A stretch of 64,000 bases of DNA from Hyphomicrobiales bacterium (GTDB lineage Bacteria; Pseudomonadota; Alphaproteobacteria; Rhizobiales; Beijerinckiaceae), in the NCBI GenBank assembly GCA_027484605.1, contig JAIXSR010000035.1:1-64000 (forward strand). Reading direction: 5' to 3'. The notes beneath the pieces were generated by a model, which saw only the letters and a list, made by a program, of their open reading frames with translations, was not told where the DNA came from and searched no databases. The translations under genes and the position numbers were made by a program. Shown one piece after another: positions 1-11,156 of the stretch; the stretch's first letter is position 1, and each line of letters opens with the position of its first letter.

Positions 1-191
1 CCCATGCCACCATTCTGGCCGTGGGCGCGGGCGAGCAGCGCGCCGTGGTGAAGAATGGCCAGCTGGCCGTGGCCACGGTAATGTCCGTCACGCTCTCGAC
101 CGACCATCGCGCCGTCGATGGTGCGCTCGGCGCGGAGCTGATCTCGGCCTTCCGCAGCTATATCGAGAACCCGATGGGGATGCTGGTCTGA
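1..191 (+). CDS. pdhC: Dihydrolipoamide acetyltransferase (pyruvate dehydrogenase E2), C-terminal end
   Basis: Only the last 62 codons are present; the gene enters from the left edge and the reading frame starts at base 3. The fragment carries the E2 catalytic signature DHRAVDGA, whose His and Asp act in acetyl transfer from lipoamide to CoA, and ends with the usual ENPMGMLV-type tail. E2 forms the core of the cytoplasmic pyruvate dehydrogenase complex. The matching E3 gene (lpdA) lies 1 kb downstream, so this is the distal part of a pdh cluster. The family assignment is secure. Assignment to pyruvate rather than 2-oxoglutarate dehydrogenase rests on the neighbours. Confidence 0.93.
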   Translation, partial: HATILAVGAGEQRAVVKNGQLAVATVMSVTLSTDHRAVDGALGAELISAFRSYIENPMGMLV

Positions 192-205
192 ACCGGGCTC
201 AACCG

Positions 206-847
206 ATGAAGACCATCCTCGCCTATGGCGACAGCATCACTTGGGGGTCGAATCCGGAAGCGGGCGGCCAGCGCCATGCCCGCGAGAACCGCTGGCCGAA
301 CGTGCTGGCGGCCGGGCTCGGGCCCGGTTTCGAGGTGATCAACGAGGGCCTGCGCGGCCGGACGACGGGTTTCGACGATGGCCTCGCCGATTGCGACCGG
401 CATGGCGCGCGCCTGCTGCCGACATTGCTCTACACCCATGCGCCGCTGGACCTCGTCATCCTGATGCTGGGCACGAACGACCTCAAGCCGATCCAGGCAG
501 GAAGCTGGACCGGCGCGATGCTCGGCATGAAGCGCTGCCTCGAGATCACGCGCAGCCATGCCTGCAGGCTGCCGGGCCTGCCGGCGCCCAAGGTGCTGCT
601 GGTCGCCCCGCCGCGGATCGTCCCGACGGCGGACCCGTTCTATGCCGAGCTGTTCGACGGGGCGGTCGCCGCCTCGGAAAAGCTGGCTGCCGCCTACCGG
701 CTGCTGTCGATCGAGTTCGAGACCGGCTTCTTCGATGCCGGAAGCGTGGCGAAAGCCTCGCCGATCGACGGAGTCCATCTCGATGCCGCGAATACACGCG
801 CCATCGGGGAGGGGCTTGTTCCCATCGTACGGGGCCTTCTGGCCTGA
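206..847 (+). CDS. SGNH/GDSL-family esterase or acyltransferase
   Basis: A 213-residue SGNH hydrolase. Block I is GDSITWG with the nucleophile Ser10, block III is GTND near residue 92, and block V is DGVHLD near residue 190, which supplies the Asp and His. The overall pattern (RW near residue 30, EGLRGRTT, MLGTND, APKVLLVAPP) is close to what I recall of the small mycobacterial esterase/acyltransferase MsAcT. It has no signal peptide, so it is probably cytoplasmic. It starts 14 bases after the E2 stop and is likely co-transcribed with the pdh genes. The natural substrate is not known. Confidence 0.88.
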   Translation: MKTILAYGDSITWGSNPEAGGQRHARENRWPNVLAAGLGPGFEVINEGLRGRTTGFDDGLADCDRHGARLLPTLLYTHAPLDLVILMLGTNDLKPIQAGSWTGAMLGMKRCLEITRSHACRLPGLPAPKVLLVAPPRIVPTADPFYAELFDGAVAASEKLAAAYRLLSIEFETGFFDAGSVAKASPIDGVHLDAANTRAIGEGLVPIVRGLLA

Positions 848-922
848 GACTTTGACGATTATCAAGGAGGCGGGGCGAGGGGGGGCTAATGTCGGGCTGT
901 GAAGGCCAGAAGGAGGAACCCC

Positions 923-1159
923 ATGAGCCATACGCCGAACGAACTGATCGCCGAATTTCCGGAACACGCGTTCCGGATCACGCAACTCAAGACCAAGGAG
1001 CCGCATTTCGCGCGGCTCTACGAGGAATACCACGAGGTCAACCGCGCGATCCACCGCGCCGAGACCGATATCGAGCCCACCGATGATTTCCGCCTCGAGA
1101 CGATGCGGAAGGAACGGCTGAGGCTCAAGGACGAATTGTATGCGATGCTGACAGGCTAG
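923..1159 (+). CDS. DUF465 (YdcH-like) small helical protein
   Basis: A 78-residue, highly charged, all-helical protein matching the DUF465/YdcH family (HxAFRITxLKTKxPHFxxLxEEYHxVNxxIHRAE). Function is unknown. The start is set by a strong AGGAGG at 911-916, six bases before the ATG at 923; an in-frame GTG at 899 lies upstream of this site and is not used in this call. It sits between the GDSL esterase and lpdA, as is common in rhizobial pdh clusters. Confidence 0.88.
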   Translation: MSHTPNELIAEFPEHAFRITQLKTKEPHFARLYEEYHEVNRAIHRAETDIEPTDDFRLETMRKERLRLKDELYAMLTG

Positions 1160-1203
1160 AGGGCCACGCACCCGGAGCCGGAGGCGATGAAAGGAAGAAG
1201 ACC

Positions 1204-2643
1204 ATGTCTGCCTACGATATCATCATCATCGGCTCCGGCCCCGGCGGCTATGTCGCCGCAATCCGCGCGGCGCAACTCGGCCTGAAGACGGCGATCGTCG
1301 AGCGCGAACATCTCGGCGGGATCTGCCTGAACTGGGGCTGCATCCCGACCAAGGCCCTGCTGCGCACGGCGGAAATCTACCATTTCGCCCAGCATGCCAA
1401 GGATTACGGCCTGAAGCTCGAGGGGCAGATGACCTATGACCCGGCCGATGTGGTCAAGCGCTCGCGCGGGGTTTCCGGCCGTCTCAATGGCGGCGTCGGC
1501 TTCCTGATGAAGAAGAACAAGATCGATGTGATCTGGGGCGAGGCGAAGCTCACCAAGCCGGGCGAGATCGTGGTCGCGGCGTCGACGAAGCCGGCGGTCC
1601 AGCCGCAGCACCCGGCCCCGAAGGGAACGCTCGGCGCGGGCACCTACACGGCGAAACACATCATCCTCGCCACCGGCGCCCGTCCGCGTGCGCTGCCGGG
1701 CATCGAGCCGGACGGCAAGCTGATCTGGACCTATTTCGAGGCTATGGTGCCCCCGGCCATGCCGAAATCGCTGATCGTGATGGGCTCCGGCGCCATCGGC
1801 ATCGAGTTCGCCTCGTTCTACCGCACCATGGGCGCCGAGGTGACCGTGGTCGAAGTGATGGGCCAGGTCATGCCGGTGGAGGATGCGGAAATCTCCGCCA
1901 TTGCCCGCAAGAGCTTCGAGAAGCAGGGCATGAAGATCCTCACCAATACCAAGGTGACGAAGGTGGTGAAGGGCGCGGACAGCGTGACCGCCACGATCGA
2001 GGATGACAAGGGCAACAGGCAGGACATCACCGCCGAACGGATGATCTCGGCCGTCGGCGTCGTCGGCAATATCGAGAATCTCGGCCTCGAGGCCCTCGGC
2101 GTGAAGACGGATCGCGGCTGCGTGGTGATCGACGGCTATGGCCGCACCAACGTGCCCGGCCTCTATGCCATCGGCGATGTCGCCGGCCCGCCCATGCTCG
2201 CCCACAAGGCCGAGCATGAGGGCGTGCTCTGCGTCGAGCATATCAAGGGCCTGCATGTCCACCCGATGGACAAGCGCAAGATCCCCGGCTGCACCTATTG
2301 CCATCCGCAGGTTGCAAGCGTCGGCCTCACCGAGGCCAAGGCCAAGGAAGCCGGCTACACCCTCAAGGTCGGTCGCTTCTCCTTCGGCGCCAATGGCAAG
2401 GCCATCGCGCTCGGCGAGGATAACGGCCTCGTCAAGACGATCTTCGACGCGAAAACCGGCCAGCTTCTGGGCGCCCATATGGTCGGCGCGGAAGTGACCG
2501 AACTCATCCAGGGCTATGTCGTGGCGATGAATCTCGAGACCACCGAGGAAGACCTGATGCACACGATCTTCCCGCATCCGACCCTGTCGGAAATGATGAA
2601 GGAAAGCGTGCTCGACGCCTATGGCAAGGCGTTGAATGCTTAG
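1204..2643 (+). CDS. lpdA: Dihydrolipoyl dehydrogenase (E3)
   Basis: A 479-residue flavoprotein that reoxidises dihydrolipoamide on E2 with NAD+. It has an N-terminal FAD motif (GSGPGG, residues 10-15), the redox disulfide GGICLNWGC with Cys41 and Cys46, a second dinucleotide fold near 195-210, and the C-terminal acid-base pair in HPTLSE (His458, Glu463). Around residues 125-145 there is a Pro/Gln-rich insertion (KPAVQPQHPAP) that I associate with the PDH-linked E3 of rhizobia. A purine-rich stretch (aaaggaagaag) precedes the ATG. Its position downstream of the E2 gene supports a role in the pyruvate dehydrogenase complex. Confidence 0.96.
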   Translation: MSAYDIIIIGSGPGGYVAAIRAAQLGLKTAIVEREHLGGICLNWGCIPTKALLRTAEIYHFAQHAKDYGLKLEGQMTYDPADVVKRSRGVSGRLNGGVGFLMKKNKIDVIWGEAKLTKPGEIVVAASTKPAVQPQHPAPKGTLGAGTYTAKHIILATGARPRALPGIEPDGKLIWTYFEAMVPPAMPKSLIVMGSGAIGIEFASFYRTMGAEVTVVEVMGQVMPVEDAEISAIARKSFEKQGMKILTNTKVTKVVKGADSVTATIEDDKGNRQDITAERMISAVGVVGNIENLGLEALGVKTDRGCVVIDGYGRTNVPGLYAIGDVAGPPMLAHKAEHEGVLCVEHIKGLHVHPMDKRKIPGCTYCHPQVASVGLTEAKAKEAGYTLKVGRFSFGANGKAIALGEDNGLVKTIFDAKTGQLLGAHMVGAEVTELIQGYVVAMNLETTEEDLMHTIFPHPTLSEMMKESVLDAYGKALNA

Positions 2644-2793
2644 GAAACGGTGCCTGCAGTTTCCGGCATTACGCTGAGACGGATGCCGCGCGTGAAAAAC
2701 GCGGCCAGAACGCGCTCTTGCCTCTTCGACAGGAAGTCGGGCAAGGTCGGGATCGCGGAGATGAGCCGGAACTGACAGCAGGAGGAGGGTGCC

Positions 2794-3543
2794 ATGCGTC
2801 TTGCGGTGCTTCTGGCCAGTCTGTGGCTATTGGCCATGCCGGCATCCGCCTGCGAGGGCGGCGCCTGCGCCAATGGCCTCGCCTATGAGGCCTTCGGCCC
2901 GCCCTCTGCGCCCATCCTCGCGGTTTTCGTCCATGGCGATGTGTCCGCCGGCGGCCCGGCCGACTACATGTATTCCTACGCCAAATCCTTTGCGGCCTCG
3001 CGCAGGAACGTCGTTGCGGTGGCCTTGCTGCGGCCGGGCTATTATGACCGCGCCGGCAAGCGCAGTTCCGGCTCGGATGGTGGCCGTCGTGACACCTTCG
3101 ATTCCGGCTCCAACCGCGCGATTGCCGGGGCCCTGCGCGAGCTGAAGGCCAAATTCGGCGCCCGCAAGGTGATTGCGCTCGGCCATTCGGGCGGGGCGGG
3201 GGCCATCGGCGTCATTGCCGGCAACCATGCCGGCCTGCTGGACGGGATCGTCCTCGCCTCCTGCCCCTGCGATGTCCAGGCCTGGGCCGCCTCGCGCGGG
3301 AATTCCCGTGCCCGATCCTCCCAGTCGCCGGTCGATTACATTTCCGGCATTCCCGCCGGGACAGCCATCGTGGCCGTCACCGGTTCGGGCGATGACAATA
3401 CCCGGCCCGAACTCGCGCAGGATTATGTTGCAAGGGCCCGGGCGGCCGGGCTCAATGCCTCCTTGCGCATCGTGGGCGGCGGACATGGATTCGGCTCGGT
3501 CGCCGGGCCGGCCATCGGCGCGCTGGCCGGCATGGCCCGCTGA
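2794..3543 (+). CDS. Secreted alpha/beta-hydrolase
   Basis: A 249-residue protein with a signal peptide (hydrophobic core, then a PASA/C junction near residue 19), so it is exported. The hydrolase core has an oxyanion-region FVHGD near 46-49, a nucleophile elbow GHSGG with Ser132, an acidic SGDDN (Asp200 or Asp201) and GGGHGF with His231, which together form a plausible triad. A strong GGAGGAGG at about 2781-2787 precedes the ATG. The substrate cannot be told from sequence. Four cysteines (C20, C25 and the CPC pair near 157-159) would fit a periplasmic disulfide-bearing protein. Confidence 0.8.
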   Translation: MRLAVLLASLWLLAMPASACEGGACANGLAYEAFGPPSAPILAVFVHGDVSAGGPADYMYSYAKSFAASRRNVVAVALLRPGYYDRAGKRSSGSDGGRRDTFDSGSNRAIAGALRELKAKFGARKVIALGHSGGAGAIGVIAGNHAGLLDGIVLASCPCDVQAWAASRGNSRARSSQSPVDYISGIPAGTAIVAVTGSGDDNTRPELAQDYVARARAAGLNASLRIVGGGHGFGSVAGPAIGALAGMAR

Positions 3544-3558
3544 GACAAGGAGCACTCC

Positions 3559-3807
3559 ATGATCATTCCCCCCCTCGTGATCACCCTGATCCTCGGCGGC
3601 ATTGCCGGATGGCTGGCGAGCCTGATCGTCGGCGGCTCCGGCGGCATCATCCGGAACATCGTCATCGGGCTGGTGGGCGCCGTTGTCGGGCATTTCGTGC
3701 TGGGCGCACTCGCCCTGCGGCTCGGCGGGCCGTTCCTGCACTCGATGATCGCAGCCATCCTCGGCGGCGTCATCGTGATCGTGATCAGCCGCTTCCTGAG
3801 CCGCTGA
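3559..3807 (+). CDS. GlsB/YeaQ/YmgE-family membrane protein
   Basis: An 82-residue protein made almost wholly of three hydrophobic glycine-rich segments (PLVITLILGGIAGWLASLIV, a central GxxRNIVIGLVGAVVG and a C-terminal IAAILGGVIVIVI). This is the pattern of the transglycosylase-associated GlsB/YeaQ/YmgE family, often stress-induced and of unknown biochemical role. A GGAG lies about six bases before the ATG, and the gene follows the hydrolase by 15 bases, so the two may be one transcript. Confidence 0.82.
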   Translation: MIIPPLVITLILGGIAGWLASLIVGGSGGIIRNIVIGLVGAVVGHFVLGALALRLGGPFLHSMIAAILGGVIVIVISRFLSR

Positions 3808-3938
3808 ACTCCTTGGCGGGCGTGAATGCATCGCGTCGCGGCCGGTCAGCCCATCGGCCGCGGCATGGTGGGCATGCCAGTTTGCCGCTTGATGAACGCG
3901 CCTCGGGCCACTAGGTGGAAGCAGAACAGGGGAGCGCC

Positions 3939-4901
3939 ATGCCCACCATCGATCTTCTCTCCAACGATCCGCGCAAGAAGGGCGAGCTTCGTCACCCCGA
4001 GAAAGCCCATCGGCCGGACAACCCGATCCAGCGGAAGCCGGATTGGATCCGCGTTAAGGCGCCGGGTTCGGCGGGCTGGAAGGAAACGCACCGGATCGTC
4101 AAGGAGAACGGCCTTGTCACGGTCTGCGAGGAGGCGGGCTGCCCCAATATCGGCGAATGCTGGGAGAAGAAGCACGCCACCTTCATGATCATGGGCGATA
4201 CCTGCACGCGGGCCTGCGCCTTCTGCAATGTGAAGACCGGCATGCCGGCCCCGCTCGATCCGAACGAGCCGGAACACGTGGCCACCGCCACGGCCAGGCT
4301 CGGCCTCGAGCATGTGGTTATCACCTCCGTTGACCGCGATGATCTCGAGGATGGCGGCGCCGAGCATTTCGCCCGCACGATCCGCGCCATCCGCGCCGCC
4401 TCGCCGAAGACGACAATCGAGATCCTGACGCCGGATTTCCTCCGCAAGCCCGGCGCACTGCAGGTGGTGGTCGAGGCCCGGCCCGACGTGTTCAACCACA
4501 ACCTTGAAACCGTGCCGTCGAAATATCTCAAGGTCCGGCCCGGCGCGCGCTATTTCCACTCGATCCGGCTGCTGCAGCAGGTGAAGGAACTGGACCCGAC
4601 CATCTTCACCAAATCCGGCATCATGGTCGGCCTCGGCGAGGAACGGAACGAGGTGCTCCAGCTGATGGATGACCTGCGCTCGGCCGATGTCGATTTCCTG
4701 ACGATCGGGCAATATCTCCAGCCAACGAAGAAGCACCATGCGGTGATCCGCTTCGTCCCGCCGGACGAGTTCAAGGGCTTCGAGACCATCGCCTATACCA
4801 AGGGCTTCCTGATGGTGTCGTCGACGCCGCTGACGCGCTCGTCGCACCATGCCGGCGAGGATTTCGCCCGCCTCAAGGCCGCCCGGGCCGCATTGGGATA
4901 A
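3939..4901 (+). CDS. lipA: Lipoyl synthase
   Basis: A 320-residue radical SAM enzyme that inserts two sulfurs into octanoyl-E2 to make lipoyl groups. The auxiliary cluster ligands are Cys63, Cys68 and Cys74 (CX4CX5C in [12 protein letters not shown]). The radical SAM cluster ligands are Cys89, Cys93 and Cys96 (CTRACAFC). The C-terminal RSSHHAG carries the conserved serine that ligates the auxiliary cluster. The ATG at 3939 follows AGGGGAG at spacing about 5; an in-frame GTG 24 bases upstream is less likely. Placement beside the lipoylated E2/E3 genes fits the product. Confidence 0.97.
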   Translation: MPTIDLLSNDPRKKGELRHPEKAHRPDNPIQRKPDWIRVKAPGSAGWKETHRIVKENGLVTVCEEAGCPNIGECWEKKHATFMIMGDTCTRACAFCNVKTGMPAPLDPNEPEHVATATARLGLEHVVITSVDRDDLEDGGAEHFARTIRAIRAASPKTTIEILTPDFLRKPGALQVVVEARPDVFNHNLETVPSKYLKVRPGARYFHSIRLLQQVKELDPTIFTKSGIMVGLGEERNEVLQLMDDLRSADVDFLTIGQYLQPTKKHHAVIRFVPPDEFKGFETIAYTKGFLMVSSTPLTRSSHHAGEDFARLKAARAALG

Positions 4902-4903
4902 TC

Positions 4904-5362
4904 ATGCCCCGCTTCGAAACCACGCGGGTCGTGCGCCACTCGCCCGAAACGATGTTCAACCTTGTCGCGGATATCGAGCGCTATCCCGAATTCGTGCCGA
5001 TGTGCGAGGCCTTGGCCATCCGCCGACGCAGCGAAGCGGGCGAAACCCGGACCCTGCTTGCCGATATGTCGATCGGCTACAAGATGATCCGCGAGACGTT
5101 CACCACGCGGGTCGAGCTGGACCCGCCGAACCATGCCATCCGGGTGACCTATGTCGACGGCCCGTTCCGGCATCTCGAGAACCGCTGGACCTTCCTCGCG
5201 CGGCCCGATGGCGGCACGGATGTGCGGTTCTTCATTGATTACGAGTTCAAGAGCCGCACCTTCCAGATGCTGGCCGGCGCCGTCTTCGAGAAGGTGTTCC
5301 GCAAGATGGCCGAGGCCTTCGAGACCCGGGCGGATGCGCTTGCCGCACGGATGAAGGGCTAG
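4904..5362 (+). CDS. COQ10/RatA-type START-domain protein
   Basis: A 152-residue protein of the polyketide cyclase/START superfamily (VRHSPETMFNLVADIERYPEFVPMC, then a C-terminal amphipathic helix with FEKVFRKMAEAFETRA). Homologues are annotated either as coenzyme Q-binding COQ10 or as ribosome-association toxin RatA. In alphaproteobacteria the ubiquinone-binding role is more likely, but sequence does not settle it. It starts two bases after the lipA stop and is surely co-transcribed with lipA. Confidence 0.88.
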   Translation: MPRFETTRVVRHSPETMFNLVADIERYPEFVPMCEALAIRRRSEAGETRTLLADMSIGYKMIRETFTTRVELDPPNHAIRVTYVDGPFRHLENRWTFLARPDGGTDVRFFIDYEFKSRTFQMLAGAVFEKVFRKMAEAFETRADALAARMKG

Positions 5363-5372
5363 ACGGACCCCG

Positions 5373-5888
5373 TCAGGCGCTGATTACGCTTTCCTGCGCC
5401 AGATCGCGCAGCATGAGCAGGGCCTGCAGGCAGGCCGCCCGACGGATGCCGGCCCGGCCGAGCGCGGCGTCGAAACGGCGCTCGATGCGGTTGACGCGGC
5501 CATCGCGCGCCGCCGCCGCGAAATGCACCAGCCCGACCGGCTTTTCGGCCGATCCACCGCCGGGCCCGGCAATCCCGGTGATCGACACGGCCAGCCCGGC
5601 GCCCGAGGCCCGGAGCGCACCTTCGGCCATGGCGGCGGCAACCTCGGCCGAAACCGCGCCGACGGCGGCGATCAACGGCGCCGGCACGCCCAGCATCGTG
5701 GTCTTGGCGGCGTTGGAATAGGTGACGAAGCCCCGGTCCATCACATCCGAGGAACCGGCAATTGCGGTCAGTGCCGCCGCCACGAGGCCGCCGGTGCAGG
5801 ATTCTGCCGTGGCGATGGTCAGGCCGCGGGCACGGGCAAGGGCGAGCACGTCACGGGCGAGGCGGGCAGGCGAAAGCGGGCGCGGCAT
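5373..5888 (-). CDS. pncC: Nicotinamide-nucleotide amidase (CinA C-terminal domain)
   Basis: A 171-residue stand-alone CinA C-terminal domain, which deamidates NMN to nicotinate mononucleotide in pyridine nucleotide salvage. Family motifs are [11 protein letters not shown] near the N-terminus, [24 protein letters not shown], and the [11 protein letters not shown] loop. Two ATGs compete for the start. The one at 5894 overlaps the ispDF stop, but GGAGGAGG directly abuts it. The one at 5888 has that same site at the ideal six-base spacing, so I chose 5888. It is co-transcribed with and coupled to ispDF. Confidence 0.92.
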   Translation of the reverse strand: MPRPLSPARLARDVLALARARGLTIATAESCTGGLVAAALTAIAGSSDVMDRGFVTYSNAAKTTMLGVPAPLIAAVGAVSAEVAAAMAEGALRASGAGLAVSITGIAGPGGGSAEKPVGLVHFAAAARDGRVNRIERRFDAALGRAGIRRAACLQALLMLRDLAQESVISA

Positions 5889-5890
5889 GA

Positions 5891-7087
5891 TCATCCTCCT
5901 CCGAACATCACCGTGGCGATGGCCATGGCGGCGATGCCCTCGCTGCGGCCGACAAAGCCGAGCTTCTCCGATGTCGTGGCCTTGATGCCGACGCGCTCCG
6001 GCGCAAGGCCCAGCACCTCGCCGATCAGCACCTGCATGGCCGGGCGATGCGGGCCGACCTTCGGCGCCTCGGCCAGCACGGTGCAATCCACGGAAACGAT
6101 CCGGCCACCCCGTTCCGCAACACGGCGCGCGGCATCGGCCAGGAACAGGCGCGAAGGCGCACCTTTCCAGCGCGGATCCGAAGGCGGGAAATGCATGCCG
6201 ATATCACCATCGCCGATGGTCCCGAGCAGGGCATCGGTCAGCGCATGGAGCAGCGGATCGGCATCGGAATGCCCGAGCAGCTTGCGGCCATGCGGGATCG
6301 CGACACCGCCGAGCCAGACATGGTCCCCCTCGGTGAAGGCATGGACATCATAGCCCAGCCCCGTCCGGGTCTCGGCCTGCGGGGCGAGATGCCGCTCGGC
6401 CCGATCGAGGTCTTCCTCGCGGGTGATCTTGAACAGGGCGCCATCGCCCGCGAAGGACCCGACCGTCTGCCCGTAGGCGGCGGTGAGGCCGGCATCGTCG
6501 GTGAAATCGGTCCGGCCCTCGGCCAGCGCCTGCCGATGCGCGGCCAGGACCGCGCCGAACCGGAAAGCCTGCGGCGTCTGCACGAGGCGGATGCTGTTGC
6601 GGTCGGGATTGCCGGCGAGATGCCCGGCCTCGTCCAGCACGGCCAGCGTATCCGGCACAGGCAGGACGGGAATGGCAGCGCCATGGCGCTGGGCCGCCAG
6701 AACGGCACGCAGCAGGACCGCCTCGCTGGCAAAGGGGCGGGCGGCATCATGGATCAGCACGACGGCGCGATCCGGCAGGCCGGCTTCCGCCAGCGCCTCC
6801 AGCCCGAGCCGGACGGAATCCTGCCGGGAGGCCCCTCCGGCACAGACGCGGATGGCCGAGCCGGCCGCGCCGAGCGGAGCGAGCGCCTCGGAAAAGGAAG
6901 TGCCGTCATCCGGATGGATCACCACGAGGATCTGCTCGAACAAGGCCGGGGCGAGGAGATGCCCCAGGGTATGCGTCAGCACGGGCCGGCCGGCGACGCG
7001 CCGATACTGCTTGGGCACGGGTCCGCCCAGCCGGGTGCCCCGCCCGGCGGCGACAACGAGGGCGGCGAGGGGGGCGGAATCAGTCAT
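5891..7087 (-). CDS. ispDF: Bifunctional IspD/IspF isoprenoid enzyme
   Basis: About 398 residues combining two steps of the MEP pathway. The N-terminal IspD (MEP cytidylyltransferase) has [12 protein letters not shown] and PKQY for CTP binding and IHDAARPF. The C-terminal IspF (MECDP synthase) starts at GLGYDVHAF and has the metal ligands in that DVH, the [11 protein letters not shown] motif and GDIGMHFPP. Fused ispDF is typical of alphaproteobacteria. I start at the ATG at 7087 because it puts the IspD glycine-rich loop at the usual distance; an in-frame GTG at 7105 is possible and neither has a strong ribosome site. It diverges from dusB. Confidence 0.95.
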   Translation of the reverse strand: MTDSAPLAALVVAAGRGTRLGGPVPKQYRRVAGRPVLTHTLGHLLAPALFEQILVVIHPDDGTSFSEALAPLGAAGSAIRVCAGGASRQDSVRLGLEALAEAGLPDRAVVLIHDAARPFASEAVLLRAVLAAQRHGAAIPVLPVPDTLAVLDEAGHLAGNPDRNSIRLVQTPQAFRFGAVLAAHRQALAEGRTDFTDDAGLTAAYGQTVGSFAGDGALFKITREEDLDRAERHLAPQAETRTGLGYDVHAFTEGDHVWLGGVAIPHGRKLLGHSDADPLLHALTDALLGTIGDGDIGMHFPPSDPRWKGAPSRLFLADAARRVAERGGRIVSVDCTVLAEAPKVGPHRPAMQVLIGEVLGLAPERVGIKATTSEKLGFVGRSEGIAAMAIATVMFGGG

Positions 7088-7209
7088 GGCAGCCGGACAT
7101 CTCACGTTTCTGCATGACCAAAGCGGAAAACTCGGCTATCCGTCAATCCGGCTCGCACGGATCGGGCCGGATCGGCTCGCTGCCATCCCCCGACCGTGGC
7201 GCCGGATCG

Positions 7210-7227
7210 GCAGGGCTTCTGCCCTGC
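7210..7227. repeat. Hairpin in the ispDF-dusB divergent spacer
   Basis: A perfect 7-bp inverted repeat, GCAGGGC and GCCCTGC, around a TTCT loop, in the 206-bp divergent spacer between ispDF and dusB. It could be a small operator or an mRNA leader hairpin for dusB. No T-run follows, so it is not a clear terminator. Confidence 0.4.
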
Positions 7228-7293
7228 AGGCAGATTGGCGCGAAACCGGCTCCGCTGCCCCTCCCGTAGCGACACGATGAAATTTTAGGCACG

Positions 7294-8316
7294 ATGGCGC
7301 TTTCTTCAACAGGATTCCGGATCGGACAGCACATGATCGAGATACCGGCGCTGCTCGCGCCGATGTCCGGCGTGACCGATCACGGCATGCGGCAGGTCGC
7401 CGCCGGGTTCGGGGCAGGCCTCGTCGTCAGCGAGATGGTCGCCGCTGATCAGCTGGCTGCCGGCGACGAGGAAGCCCGGCTGCGGGCGGAAGGCGAGGGG
7501 CTGGCCCTGCATGTCGTCCAGCTGGCCGGCTGCGAGGCAGCGCCAATGGCCGAGGGCGCCCGCGTGGCGGAAGCCTCCGGCGCGGCCATCATCGATATCA
7601 ACATGGGCTGCCCGGCCAAGCGCGTCACCAATGGCTGGAGCGGCTCCGCGCTGATGCGCGATCTCGACCATGCCCAGAGCCTGATCGAGGCCGTCCGGAA
7701 CGCCGTTTCGGTCCCCGTGACACTGAAAATGCGGCTGGGCTGGGACGATTCCAGCCTCAACGCGCCCGAACTGGCCCGCCGGGCCGAGGATTGCGGCCTC
7801 TCTCTCGTGACCATCCATGGCCGCACGCGGCAGCAATTCTACAAGGGGCAGGCGGATTGGCGGGCCATCCGCGCCGTCCGCTCGGCAACGCGGCTGCCGG
7901 TCATCGTCAATGGCGATATCGACAGCCTCGAGCGGGCCCGCGAGGCGCTGGCGCAATCGGGCGCCGATGGCGTCATGGTCGGACGGGCAGCGCTCGGCAG
8001 GCCCTGGCTGGTCGGCGAGATCGGCCATGGCCTTGCCGGCCGGTCCTGGGCCAGGCCCGGCCCGGCGGAAAAGGCGGCCGCCATGATCCGCCATTATACC
8101 CATCTCCTTGAAACCATGGGCCTTCGACAGGGTTTGCGCCATGCGCGCAAGCATGTCGCAGCCTTCGCCAGCCACGCGAAAGCGGACGGGATCCCCGTAG
8201 CGCCGGAGCATTTGGCGACCATCTTGCAAACGGAAGAAGCACGTCATGTCATCCATTTCCTCGAATCCCTCGGTGAGGCAGCGGAAGGCAGGGCCCCCCT
8301 CGTTCATGCCGCTTGA
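7294..8316 (+). CDS. dusB: tRNA-dihydrouridine synthase
   Basis: A 340-residue FMN-dependent enzyme that reduces uridine in the tRNA D-loop. The TIM-barrel begins at LLAPMSGVTD (residues 20-29). The active-site Cys106 is in DINMGCPAKRV, with the FMN-binding VTLKMRLGW and HGRT further on and PVIVNGDI near residue 205. In alphaproteobacteria dusB is the first gene of the ntrBC operon, as in the nifR3-ntrB-ntrC order, and that is seen here: ntrB starts inside the end of dusB. An alternative start at 7333 (MIEIPALLAP) would also give a complete barrel. Confidence 0.95.
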   Translation: MALSSTGFRIGQHMIEIPALLAPMSGVTDHGMRQVAAGFGAGLVVSEMVAADQLAAGDEEARLRAEGEGLALHVVQLAGCEAAPMAEGARVAEASGAAIIDINMGCPAKRVTNGWSGSALMRDLDHAQSLIEAVRNAVSVPVTLKMRLGWDDSSLNAPELARRAEDCGLSLVTIHGRTRQQFYKGQADWRAIRAVRSATRLPVIVNGDIDSLERAREALAQSGADGVMVGRAALGRPWLVGEIGHGLAGRSWARPGPAEKAAAMIRHYTHLLETMGLRQGLRHARKHVAAFASHAKADGIPVAPEHLATILQTEEARHVIHFLESLGEAAEGRAPLVHAA

Positions 8317-9430
8317 GGTCGCCCTCGCCGCGGCCCCCGAATATGGAACCGGTTCGTTGCGCAATCTGATCGATGCCATGCCGATGCCTGTGGTCGAGGT
8401 CGACCGCAACAACCGCATCGCCTTTGCCAATACCGCGGCCGAGCAGCTCTTCGGGGCCGGCCGCGAGCGTCTGCGCGCCCGCGATATCGCCGAGGTCCTG
8501 CCGCCCGGTTCGCCGCTGATCCAGTCGGTCGAACATGTGCGGGAGAAGGGCGGCAGCGTCACCGAATACGGCATCGATCTCTCGCCCAGCAAATCATCCA
8601 AGGGCGAACAGCTGGTCGACATCTATGCCTCGCCGCTGGTGGATTCCGCCGGCTCGATCCTGCTGGTGATCCAGCCCAGGGCGATCATGGACAAGATGAA
8701 CCGCCAGCTCACGCACCGGGATGCCGTGCGCTCGGTCAGTGCCATGGCCTCGATGCTGGCGCACGAGATCAAGAACCCGCTTTCCGGCATTCGCGGCGCG
8801 GCGCAGCTGATCGAGCATTCCCTGCCGGAATCCGAAAAGCCGCTTTCAGCGCTGATCCGCTCCGAGGTTGACCGGATCGTCCGGCTGGTCGAACGGTTCG
8901 AGGTCTTTTCCGATGGCCGGCCCATGCCGATGTCGCCGGTCAATATCCACGAGGTCCTCGACCATGTGAGCCGCCTCGCCAGCAGCGGTTTCGCGGCCCA
9001 TATCGCCTTCGAACACCGCTTCGACCCTTCGCTTCCGCCCATCCTGGCCAACCGGGACCGGCTCGTTCAGGCCATCCTGAACCTGGTCAAGAACGCAGCC
9101 GAAGCCATTGGCGGCGAGCGCCGGGCAGGGCGCATCACCCTGACCACGGCCTTCCGCCCTGGCGTCTCGATGGTGGTCCCCACGAGCGGCCGGCGGGTGG
9201 CCTTGCCCTTCGAGGTCGGCGTTCTCGACAATGGCCCGGGCATACCGGAGCATCTGGTTCCGCATCTCTTCGAACCCTTCGTCACGAGCAAGGCGAGCGG
9301 AACTGGCCTCGGTCTTGCACTGGTAGCGAAAGTGGTCAGCGACCATGGTGGCGTCATCGAATGCGAGAGGCTGAAGGGGCAGACCCTGTTCCGGATCCTC
9401 CTTCCGATGCACCACCTGCGGGATCGCTGA
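8246..9430 (+). CDS. ntrB: Nitrogen regulation sensor kinase NtrB
   Basis: A 394-residue cytosolic histidine kinase/phosphatase that sets phosphorylation of NtrC according to PII. It has an N-terminal PAS domain (about 38-145), H-box [11 protein letters not shown] with His173, N-box [20 protein letters not shown]1 DNGPGIP and G2 GTGLGLALV. There are no membrane segments. The ATG at 8246 overlaps dusB by 71 bp and has GGAAG nine bases upstream; a second in-frame ATG at 8306 would shorten the overlap. Translational coupling to dusB is likely either way. Confidence 0.95.
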   Translation: MSSISSNPSVRQRKAGPPSFMPLEVALAAAPEYGTGSLRNLIDAMPMPVVEVDRNNRIAFANTAAEQLFGAGRERLRARDIAEVLPPGSPLIQSVEHVREKGGSVTEYGIDLSPSKSSKGEQLVDIYASPLVDSAGSILLVIQPRAIMDKMNRQLTHRDAVRSVSAMASMLAHEIKNPLSGIRGAAQLIEHSLPESEKPLSALIRSEVDRIVRLVERFEVFSDGRPMPMSPVNIHEVLDHVSRLASSGFAAHIAFEHRFDPSLPPILANRDRLVQAILNLVKNAAEAIGGERRAGRITLTTAFRPGVSMVVPTSGRRVALPFEVGVLDNGPGIPEHLVPHLFEPFVTSKASGTGLGLALVAKVVSDHGGVIECERLKGQTLFRILLPMHHLRDR

Positions 9431-9500
9431 GAGAGAAAACCCGGGCGGCGAGGCAAACATGCCTTTCCGGCCCGGCGACAGTGACGAGGGCCGGGAAGGC

Positions 9501-10994
<1,494 letters not shown>

Positions 10995-11156
10995 TCCCCG
11001 CCGCAGATTTGTCGCAATTCAACAACAGTGTTGCGCGGATGAGTCATTCGCGCCTAAGGTTCCCGCGCGGGTGAATCGCGGGGCATTGCTGCGGCGGTCC
11101 CTGCCGCCTGCAGCAGGATAGGCCGTGACGTCATTCACTCTCCGAAAGCCCAGATC

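Noticed and set aside
2640..2793. Short frames on both strands between lpdA and the alpha/beta-hydrolase gene
   Set aside because: No ribosome site, no family match and overlap with the lpdA stop; treated as spacer.
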